Both the position numbers and the translations under genes were made by a program. The notes under the pieces are model-generated. The model searched no databases. It saw nothing but the letters and a program-made list of their open reading frames with translations, and was not told the DNA's origin. A DNA stretch of 47,515 nt from Candidatus Avelusimicrobium faecicola (lineage in GTDB: Bacteria; Elusimicrobiota; Elusimicrobia; Elusimicrobiales; Elusimicrobiaceae): assembly GCA_900540405.1 (NCBI GenBank), contig UQFW01000003.1, forward strand, positions 1 to 47,515, written 5' to 3'. How positions within the stretch are numbered: position 1 is the first letter of the stretch; the number at the start of each line of letters is the position of its first letter. Shown here in pieces: positions 40,946 to 47,515 of the stretch.

Positions 40946-43003
40946 ATGTTTTTATTAGTAATTGCGGTTGCCGGGTTGATTTTTTGGTTGATTGCCACGC
41001 AAGAAAAAATTGCCTCTTTGCGTTGGCGGGTGGAACGGCTGGAAAAACGCTTGGAACAGCAAGCGCCGTCCGTTAAACCCGCAGTGAACGCCCCGGCGGC
41101 GCCTGTAATGCCTGCTCCTGCCATGCAAGCGGCCCCGGCCCCCGCTCCGTCCTCACTTGCGCCGGAAAAAGCGGCACCCGCTCCGGCGGCGCCTGTACTA
41201 TCTGCGCAACCTGTTCAGCCTGCCTCTGCCCCGCAAGCGGCGGCCCCGCAAACTTGTGCGGCGGCGGTTGCTCAAGCGCCCAAACCTCTGCCGCCTGCGC
41301 CAAAATCCAACGCGGCCGGGAACGCGCCCGCCGCAACACCCTTTTCGCCCGTTAAACTGCTTTCTTGGGTGGGGGGATTTGCCTTTTTACTGGCGGCCAT
41401 TTTCGGCGTGAAATACTCTTTGGACCACGGCTTTTTATCGCCCACGTTGCGCTTTGTAGGTTTACTGCTGGTGGGCGCGGCGGCGTGGATTAGCGGCCTG
41501 TGCATTAAAAAAGAAGCCTATGCCACCACCGCCCACACTTTAACGGCGTGCGGCGCGTGTGTGTTTTGGGCGGCCTGGTTTGCGGGGTATGCGTTTTATC
41601 ACATTATGGGGATGTACTGCGCGTTCGGTTTTATGACTTTAACGGCCCTCTTGGCCTTTGCCACCGCCGTATGGAAAAAAACCGCGTATATGGGCGTTTT
41701 GGCTCAAATAGCCGCTTTTTTAGTGCCGCTACTCATGCACAAAACGCTGGGCGAACTGCCGTTTTTACTGGTTTATTTGGGCATTATCAATACGGCCGCA
41801 CTGGCCGCCGCGTATTGGCATAAATGGAAACACCAGGTTATCCTCTCTGCGGTGTTGACGGGGATTTTTATGTTTGGGCTAGGCATCGCGTCTTCCCCAA
41901 GCCAGTCCTCTGTATTCATGGCGGCGGTATTCTTTTTCTGCGCCTTGTATGCGGTGGGCGGCGCGTTGTTAAAAAGCGGCTCCGTGCTTCTTGTTGCCTT
42001 TATTTGTATGGCTTTTAATATGTTGTTTGTGTCGGAAAATTACACGGCCCCGTGGGTTTGGGTGGTGTTGGCCAATGCCTGTTTTGTGGCGGTTCCTTTT
42101 GTGCGCAAGCGGGATTTTTTAAGCAACCGTTTGGCGTGGGGCGTTGCGGCGGTGGCCGGGTTTTGGGCGTTCCTGGTGCTTGCTTTTGGGTTAAACCTGC
42201 CAAACGGGCTGGTTGCCTGTATTTTTGCGGTGGCGTATGCCGCCCTGACGGCCTATGCGTACACTTGGAAAGAACGCGAAGAACCGGCGTATAGCGAGCG
42301 CCTGGCCTGGTTTGCCGCAACCACGGTAATTATGTTCAGTATTGCCCTCACCCAACAGTTTGAAAAAGCCGGCCTGACGACCGCTTTAGCCTTGGAAGGG
42401 TGTGCGTTGGTATGGCTTCAAAAATGGCTCCGCGTGCCGGTTTTGTCCGCTTTCGGCAAGTGGATTTTAACGGTGGCTACGGTGCGCCTGGTGCTTAATC
42501 CGGCCGTACTGGAATACAGTATGCCCAAAAGCATTTTTAATTGGTTTTTGTATATTTACCCCACTTGTGCGGCCACGGCATTTTTGGCGGCGCAAGGGTG
42601 GCCCGATAAGGCGCAAAAAATCAATATCAGTTGGTTGCGGGCGTTGGGCGGGCTGATTTTGTTTGCGCTAGTCAATTTGGAAATTGCCGTCGCCTACTCC
42701 ACCGGCACCCGTATTTCTTGGAATATTTTAGGCTCCTTTGCCGAGGCTACCGCCTACACCGTGGCGTGGCTGTTGTGCGGCGGGATTTGCCTGTGCGTGG
42801 CCCTGCGCCAAAAGAGCGTGTGGCTCAACCGTTGCGGCTTAGTGTTAATCGGTGCGGCGGTTTGTAAATTGTTCTTGTATGATGTCTGGCAACTGCCTTT
42901 AGGGGTACGGGTGCTTATTTTGTTAGGGGTTGCCGTGGTGTTGATTGCGCTTTCCTTTATGTATCAGCATTTTTTGGCCAACAAAAAACAACAGGAAAAA
43001 TGA
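40946..43003 (+). CDS. DUF2339 polytopic membrane protein
   Basis: 685 residues. An N-terminal membrane helix is followed by a short coiled coil (LRWRVERLEKRLEQQAP), a ~90-residue Pro/Ala-rich linker and then roughly eighteen membrane helices. SVKLLSWVGGFAFLLAAIF-like sequence (PVKLLSWVGGFAFLLAAIFG) and the end RCGLVLIGAAVCKLFLYDVW are characteristic of DUF2339. Function is unknown; a link to cell-envelope processes is only a guess from the topology. AAGGAGCG precedes the ATG. Its TGA overlaps the ATG of a tiny downstream frame. Confidence 0.88.
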   Translation: MFLLVIAVAGLIFWLIATQEKIASLRWRVERLEKRLEQQAPSVKPAVNAPAAPVMPAPAMQAAPAPAPSSLAPEKAAPAPAAPVLSAQPVQPASAPQAAAPQTCAAAVAQAPKPLPPAPKSNAAGNAPAATPFSPVKLLSWVGGFAFLLAAIFGVKYSLDHGFLSPTLRFVGLLLVGAAAWISGLCIKKEAYATTAHTLTACGACVFWAAWFAGYAFYHIMGMYCAFGFMTLTALLAFATAVWKKTAYMGVLAQIAAFLVPLLMHKTLGELPFLLVYLGIINTAALAAAYWHKWKHQVILSAVLTGIFMFGLGIASSPSQSSVFMAAVFFFCALYAVGGALLKSGSVLLVAFICMAFNMLFVSENYTAPWVWVVLANACFVAVPFVRKRDFLSNRLAWGVAAVAGFWAFLVLAFGLNLPNGLVACIFAVAYAALTAYAYTWKEREEPAYSERLAWFAATTVIMFSIALTQQFEKAGLTTALALEGCALVWLQKWLRVPVLSAFGKWILTVATVRLVLNPAVLEYSMPKSIFNWFLYIYPTCAATAFLAAQGWPDKAQKINISWLRALGGLILFALVNLEIAVAYSTGTRISWNILGSFAEATAYTVAWLLCGGICLCVALRQKSVWLNRCGLVLIGAAVCKLFLYDVWQLPLGVRVLILLGVAVVLIALSFMYQHFLANKKQQEK

Positions 43004-43095
43004 ATTTTTTGTGGAGCTTATTAGGGGCGTTATTGCCGGCCGCGGCCGGAATGTTGGTGTTGGTAATCGGCGCCTTTTGTTCCTTGTTTTCTTAG
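43000..43095 (+). CDS. 31-residue hydrophobic peptide coupled to the DUF2339 gene
   Basis: ATG at 43000 overlaps the DUF2339 stop (ATGA). The peptide starts MNFLWSLLGALLPAAAG and is a single membrane helix ending FCSLFS. Directly after its TAG, the -1 frame continues with LDANSQMGPGIGLIFVAAAI, another helix ending in RLFERKKRL and a stop near 43199. So this may be a two-helix protein of ~65 residues broken by a frameshift, or a genuine short peptide. Confidence 0.4.
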   Translation: MNFLWSLLGALLPAAAGMLVLVIGAFCSLFS

Positions 43096-43240
43096 ATGCT
43101 AACAGCCAAATGGGGCCCGGGATTGGGCTTATTTTTGTGGCGGCGGCTATCCGCTTATTTGAAAGGAAAAAGCGCTTGATGGTAGCGCCCCGGCCGTAGC
43201 CGCGCCAAACCGTTTGCAAAAGCACTTGTATTTGTATAAA

Positions 43241-43275
43241 TGGCCCCGGAGTATGTCCCCGGGGCTTTTTATTAT
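43241..43275 (+). terminator. First of two tandem terminators after the DUF2339 unit
   Basis: GCCCCGG pairs with CCGGGGC, followed by TTTTTATT. Confidence 0.8.
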
Positions 43276-43280
43276 GCCCA

Positions 43281-43303
43281 AACGCCTGCTAGGCGTTTTT
43301 TTG
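43281..43303 (+). terminator. Second tandem terminator
   Basis: AACGCCT pairs with AGGCGTT around GCT and is followed by TTTTT. Confidence 0.75.
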
Positions 43304-43350
43304 TTTTCTAACAACGTGTATGTATTTTTGCGCCAAAACGGCGTTTTAGG

Positions 43351-43560
43351 CCGGATTTTGGGGAAATTTACCTATAAATAAACTTTTTGTCCTATCCTGT
43401 TCTTGCGTGCCTGCCTATCCTTTGCCGGGAAATTTACCCATAAATAAACCGGGCGCAATATCCTTACCGTTTTTATTGGGCGGATTTTTAGGGGGGGAGC
43501 CTATAAATAAAAACTCCGGCGCTCGGGATATGAAGTTGTATATCCTAACCGTTTTATTCC
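43351..43560. repeat. Degenerate ~65-bp tandem repeat array
   Basis: GGGAAATTTACC(C/T)ATAAATAAAC occurs at 43361-43383 and 43427-43449 (66 bp apart), with a weaker copy (GAGCCTATAAATAAAAAC) near 43497-43515, 63 bp on. Between them ATATCCTTACCGTTTTTATT (43459-43478) recurs as ATATCCTAACCGTTTTATT (~43540-43558), and GGATTTTGGGG/GGATTTTTAGGGG also recur. This is the intergenic space between convergent genes and contains no open frame. Origin unknown. Confidence 0.65.
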
Positions 43561-43565
43561 CACAA

Positions 43566-43597
43566 TAAAAAACCCCGGCACTTGGGGTGCCGGGGTA
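43566..43597 (-). terminator. Terminator of the giant MFS-like gene
   Basis: CCCCGGCA (43573-43580) pairs with TGCCGGGG (43588-43595); on the minus strand TTTTTTATT follows. It lies about 20 nt past the stop at 43618. Confidence 0.85.
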
Positions 43598-43617
43598 AAA
43601 TCAAACCACTTTACAGC

Positions 43618-46600
43618 TTAATGGGCGGGATAATCCAACAACATGGAGTTGCGGCGGGTCAGATTATCCAACGGCCACTGGCTGTTGCCCTTTTTGGGGT
43701 CGGTCTTTTCCGTCTTGCCGGAGGATGCCTTAACCGATTGTTTTTCGGCCGGCGGGGTTTCCCGCATAAAGTCTTCGTACAAGGCATCCATTTTGGCTTT
43801 CAATTCGTCAATACGTTTTTCGGTAATCGGCTGACCTTTTTTGCCGTTTACTTTGGCGTATTTCTTCAGGTCTTTTAACGCTTGGGCGTAATAGGTTTGG
43901 AAGTCCTTGCGCATACCGTCGTAATACTTTTTGTCTTTCATTTCTTTCATCAAGGTTTCCAATTCGCGCTCAATCGCTTTAGCGCTTTCATACGCACGCA
44001 CGTCAGAGCCGGTAAATACGCCGCGGGCAGGGTCTCCGCCAAAGGCTTTGCGCATACTATCCCACAGGGAAAGTTTCACTTCCGGCAGGTATTTAAGCGT
44101 TGCCGAGTTGACGGTGGCGGTTTTGAGCTTCATAACTTTTACAATTGCCGCGCCGTCTTTGGCTACTTGGTTTACCTTTGCCGTGGAAATACGGCTGGCC
44201 GTCATCATATCTTTTACCGCACCGAGGGCGTTTTCCAAGCGGGCTAAATCACCCTGGTGCATATAGGCTTCCATTTGGTCCACCAGCGTTAAGTAGCTGG
44301 GGTCTTTAATGTTGCCCGCCTGCAGTTTTAAGCCTTGGATAAACTGCCGCATTTGGTTATCGGAAGATACCATAATGCCGGAGGTAGAGGCAAACAACTG
44401 GTCCGCTTCCCGGCGCAAGGCATCCGAAACGTCGTTGCGTTTGAGCATGGCGCGGAAGGTAGCCACAGACTGGCGGAAAGATTGCAATTCTTCCGATACC
44501 ATACCCACATCTACGGCGGTATTATCCAATACGGCTTTCAAGCGGTTGTTCGTCCAAACCATACGGTTCATTACGCTTTGCAGTTTTTCTTCCGAGGTTC
44601 TCGCACGCGCATAACCCTGTACGGATTTGGCCACTTCTTCCACTTCTTTGGAAAGCGCTTCCATATTGCTCTTTACTTGGTCCGGTTTGAATTTCAAGCG
44701 TTCCAAGATGTTGTCGTTCTTATCAATATCTTCCTGGGTCAATACGCCCGATTTAGCCAACCGGCTGAAACCTTCTTTAATCATTCCGCTGTTTTGCGCT
44801 AACAATACACAGGAGATTAAGAACGGCACCACAGCCGCCAAGCGGTAGATGGACAAGTCAATCGGCGCACCTTTTTTAATTTCTTCGGCGCTCGGGTCCG
44901 CACCAAACTGGCGCAAGATGTCGGCCACTTGGTCGGCGTATTGGCCTAATTGGTCGGCCGCGGCGGTTTCCTTGAACAGCAGGAACAACGCGGCGATACT
45001 GGCAATCGTAAAGAACCCTTTGGCGTTGAAGCGGTTATAAGCGGCGGCGGCTTCCATTTTCATAGCGGCTTCGTCACTCTTTAACTGTTTCATTTGGGCC
45101 TCTTTTTCTTCGGCCGATAACGCTTCGTTATTGCGCACGTTTTCGCGCTCTTTCTTATAATAGGACGCCACATGGTTCATCATACGCGTATTTTCGGATA
45201 CACCGAACGTAGGCGTTGCCAAGTACATTAAGAGCCAAGAGGTCAACATACCTACCGAGCCGAAGGGGCTAGTCATAAACAGCCCGATACCGGTGGCCAT
45301 GAGCGGCAGGGAAAGACCCGTTAATTGGTCGTCCGTAATTACTTTTTGTTTAATCAGGCGGTCCGCCATTTTGCGTACCAACCAGCTGATAAACAACCCG
45401 CTCGCGCTGATAGCTAACGCCGTATCCGGTTCGTACAACATACCTGCCATTACGCCGATAGCTACGGAGTTGATAGGCGCATAGGCTTCATAAATTTTAC
45501 CCAAACGGCTGGTAATAGGATACAACGGTTCCTTAAATTCCTTTTGATATTTTGCTTTTTGTTGTTTTTTAGCCAATTTGTCCGCGCGTTTAGCCGCCGC
45601 TTTTTGGGCTTTGGCTTCCGCTTTGGAAACTTGCTCGTGCGGTTGCGCTTTGGCTTGCGCTTTAGCCTTGTTGGCCTCTTGTTTGGCGGCCACATGTTCG
45701 GAATGTAAGCGGCTGTTGCGCAACATCCAAATACCGGCTAAAGACAGTGCCCCCATAACAGGTACCAACATGGACCAGTTCGGCTTTGCCATGTCCGCAG
45801 GCAGGACATCAAAGTTTCTGCATACGGAAATAACCAACGCGGGGATAATCGTCACCAGTAAGCGCGATAACCCTTTGGTGGTGGTAAATGCCATATTCTT
45901 GGAAGAAAATACCGTAGAATCCGAATACGCATTTTTTAATACCGGGCTAGCCAAGGTGCTAAACAAGCTGGCGGTAATAATAGCCGTAGCCATAAACAAC
46001 AGCGGAATAGCCAGCGAGGTTTTGGCCGCATCAAAGTTAAAATACATCCCGTCGGCCACGCCCACGGCGGAAATAGCCGCCATGGTGTACAGGCCCGCTC
46101 TAATCATATTATAGAACCCGTACTTATTGATTAACGGTTTAAGGATGTTTACCACCAAGGGGGAAATATACCCAAATCCGCTCATCAGTACAATCATTAC
46201 GTCCGAGGAGAACATCTTTTTGAACTGGCTGCTTAACGAAGCACCCAAGTCCGCCCCGGCCACCAAGGCCACCACTTGCATTAAGTTTTCAAACTGGTCG
46301 GACTGTTTGAGCGGCAATACGGCCACGCGCTCAAAGCTGTTCGGGCGGGAAAGCACATAAGACAGCGAGCTTAATTCCGAGCCTTTCAAGTCCGTTTCAA
46401 ACACGCGGTGGCGTGCGGCCTTTTCCCAATCGCGCAAGCGTTTGGGGTTGTTCTGCACAAAAGGCACACCGTCCAAAAAGTTGGGTTGCGCTTTGAACAA
46501 ATGTTTGGGGTACGGCATTTTACTGCGTTGAATTTCGCGAATATTAGACGGAGAGAGCTTAAACTGCCCGATTTCGTCCAATACCATTTGGAACCCTCTG

Positions 46601-47515
46601 GGGATAACAACGCTCTGTTTACTGCCCAAAATCAAGTATACTTGCGGTTGGGCAGACGTGGTCCCGTCGGCACCGCGTACATATACCGGCAGTACATCCC
46701 GGTAGCGGGTGTTGCCCCAGAAAGTTTTGCTGGTGCGGGGGGTAAGTACGCCGCGTACGTCATTGGCGGAATAAAGCACGGACTGCAATTTCTGGCTGTC
46801 CACCCCAACCAACTGGTCTTCCGTCACACCCATAGAAAGCAACTGTTCTTCCGCAGGCACCATACGCATACGGTTTTCCTGCTCGTTCATCATGCGGATA
46901 ATCGCTTCCGAAATTTCAATATTATCTTCGCCACTTAATTCCATTTCCCCGGTGGCTTTTACGCCTAAGCCGGAATGGACCCGCAATACTTCCGCCGCCG
47001 TGGGCGCTTTATACCCGGCGTTTACAATGCGGTCGTGGGCCGCAATCTTTTTGTCCGCGCTGGCGGCACTGGCCATAATCCAAATTAAATCCGCGCGGGA
47101 AGGATTCAGCTGTTTTAAGATGAAATCCGCGATAGTGTTGGATTTCTTTTCCGCCGCTTGCGGGTTTTGATACTGCGCTTGCGTGGAAACAAAGTTGTAG
47201 TTTTGGGCAATCGTGTACAGTTTGCTTCCTTTAGGCGCATCTTCTTCGGGCTCCAGGTCTTTCACTTCGCCCGTTTTGGGGTTATACGCCACTTGGTGAT
47301 AAGTATAAGAAACATCTGTACCGCGGCGTTTAGCCAACGCTTGCGCAAAATTGGTAGAAGCCAACCATTTGGGCGTTAAATTGTATAAAGCCCCTGCCAT
47401 GCGCCCTTTCCAAGAGGAAGACGGCACATAAGCCGATTCGGTTTCCATCTGATAGCGTGAGGCTTGGGCGCGGGAGTCGCTCAAGTTATTGGCAATGTTC
47501 GCCGCGTTTAAGGTG
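43618..47515 (-). CDS. Very large MFS-like membrane protein with long N- and C-terminal extensions (5' end outside window)
   Basis: At least 1298 residues: the frame is still open at the right edge (…TLNAANIANN before the TTG at 47484), so the start is beyond the window. Using that TTG as residue 1: ~1-390 is a soluble alpha/beta region with no family I recognise. ~395-590 has about six membrane helices, ~595-650 is a Lys/Ala/Gln-rich cytoplasmic-type loop, and ~660-900 has further helices. This 6+loop+6 plan resembles an MFS transporter. ~920-1288 is mostly helical, with coiled-coil character (NMEALSKEVEEVAKSVQGYA) and a Lys-rich end. No catalytic motif is seen. Transport is inferred from topology only. 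Confidence 0.7.
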   Translation of the reverse strand, partial: TLNAANIANNLSDSRAQASRYQMETESAYVPSSSWKGRMAGALYNLTPKWLASTNFAQALAKRRGTDVSYTYHQVAYNPKTGEVKDLEPEEDAPKGSKLYTIAQNYNFVSTQAQYQNPQAAEKKSNTIADFILKQLNPSRADLIWIMASAASADKKIAAHDRIVNAGYKAPTAAEVLRVHSGLGVKATGEMELSGEDNIEISEAIIRMMNEQENRMRMVPAEEQLLSMGVTEDQLVGVDSQKLQSVLYSANDVRGVLTPRTSKTFWGNTRYRDVLPVYVRGADGTTSAQPQVYLILGSKQSVVIPRGFQMVLDEIGQFKLSPSNIREIQRSKMPYPKHLFKAQPNFLDGVPFVQNNPKRLRDWEKAARHRVFETDLKGSELSSLSYVLSRPNSFERVAVLPLKQSDQFENLMQVVALVAGADLGASLSSQFKKMFSSDVMIVLMSGFGYISPLVVNILKPLINKYGFYNMIRAGLYTMAAISAVGVADGMYFNFDAAKTSLAIPLLFMATAIITASLFSTLASPVLKNAYSDSTVFSSKNMAFTTTKGLSRLLVTIIPALVISVCRNFDVLPADMAKPNWSMLVPVMGALSLAGIWMLRNSRLHSEHVAAKQEANKAKAQAKAQPHEQVSKAEAKAQKAAAKRADKLAKKQQKAKYQKEFKEPLYPITSRLGKIYEAYAPINSVAIGVMAGMLYEPDTALAISASGLFISWLVRKMADRLIKQKVITDDQLTGLSLPLMATGIGLFMTSPFGSVGMLTSWLLMYLATPTFGVSENTRMMNHVASYYKKERENVRNNEALSAEEKEAQMKQLKSDEAAMKMEAAAAYNRFNAKGFFTIASIAALFLLFKETAAADQLGQYADQVADILRQFGADPSAEEIKKGAPIDLSIYRLAAVVPFLISCVLLAQNSGMIKEGFSRLAKSGVLTQEDIDKNDNILERLKFKPDQVKSNMEALSKEVEEVAKSVQGYARARTSEEKLQSVMNRMVWTNNRLKAVLDNTAVDVGMVSEELQSFRQSVATFRAMLKRNDVSDALRREADQLFASTSGIMVSSDNQMRQFIQGLKLQAGNIKDPSYLTLVDQMEAYMHQGDLARLENALGAVKDMMTASRISTAKVNQVAKDGAAIVKVMKLKTATVNSATLKYLPEVKLSLWDSMRKAFGGDPARGVFTGSDVRAYESAKAIERELETLMKEMKDKKYYDGMRKDFQTYYAQALKDLKKYAKVNGKKGQPITEKRIDELKAKMDALYEDFMRETPPAEKQSVKASSGKTEKTDPKKGNSQWPLDNLTRRNSMLLDYPAH

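Overview
The window looks like chromosomal DNA of a fermentative, Gram-negative (outer-membrane bearing) bacterium, most consistent with Elusimicrobiota (Elusimicrobium-like gut lineage). That placement is an inference from gene content and protein style; no rRNA gene is present to prove it. Two secreted proteins look like outer-membrane beta-barrels, there is a lipoprotein, the glycyl-tRNA synthetase is the two-subunit type, and an O-antigen-like deoxysugar locus is present. I found no tRNA or rRNA gene, insertion sequence or CRISPR array.

Layout. 1-5.4 kb: the 3' end of a PTS sugar permease, a radical-SAM SPL-like protein, a Sel1-repeat protein, a TPR-SpoIID protein, lipoyl synthase and a small lipoprotein. 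5.4-6.0 kb: a 0.5-kb non-coding block with a good promoter and a terminator-like hairpin on the minus strand, a candidate RNA gene or decayed repeat. 6-10.5 kb: glyS/glyQ, a HAD phosphatase, recO. 10.6-14.7 kb: the classical rpmH-rnpA-yidD-yidC-jag cluster (ribosomal protein, RNase P protein, membrane insertion), with two leader hairpins. 14.7-17.6 kb: a TylF-type methyltransferase, an orphan PD-(D/E)XK nuclease-like protein and a beta-barrel protein. 17.7-25.6 kb (minus strand): uppS, an AlkD-like gene and a GNAT gene, then cdsA-dxr-rseP-ispG-proS. This block joins MEP isoprenoid synthesis, undecaprenyl carrier synthesis, phospholipid precursor synthesis and envelope proteolysis. 25.7-27.2 kb: pyrophosphatase, a small membrane protein, VanZ-like protein. 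27.3-33.4 kb: a broken rfbA remnant followed by rfbF-rfbG-rfbH, an SDR and a GtrA/glycosyltransferase fusion, which together should make and place a CDP-derived 3,6-dideoxyhexose. 33.4-43.1 kb: alanine/glycine symporter, GAPDH, a SIMPL protein, a secreted protein with a histone-H1-like Lys/Ala tract and an ADP-ribosyltransferase-like C-terminus, an outer-membrane protein, pyruvate kinase, DUF2339 protein. 43.2-47.5 kb: a degenerate intergenic repeat array and a very large MFS-like membrane protein that runs off the right edge.

Two window-wide signals stand out. First, at least seven genes carry a -10 hexamer only 6-8 nt before the ATG with no Shine-Dalgarno, which predicts leaderless mRNAs; genes further from their promoters use normal GGAG-type sites. 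Second, many -10 boxes share an immediate GC prefix (GCTATAAT-like). The most novel protein candidates are the 36987-38135 secreted ART-like protein and the 43618-47515 giant MFS hybrid.
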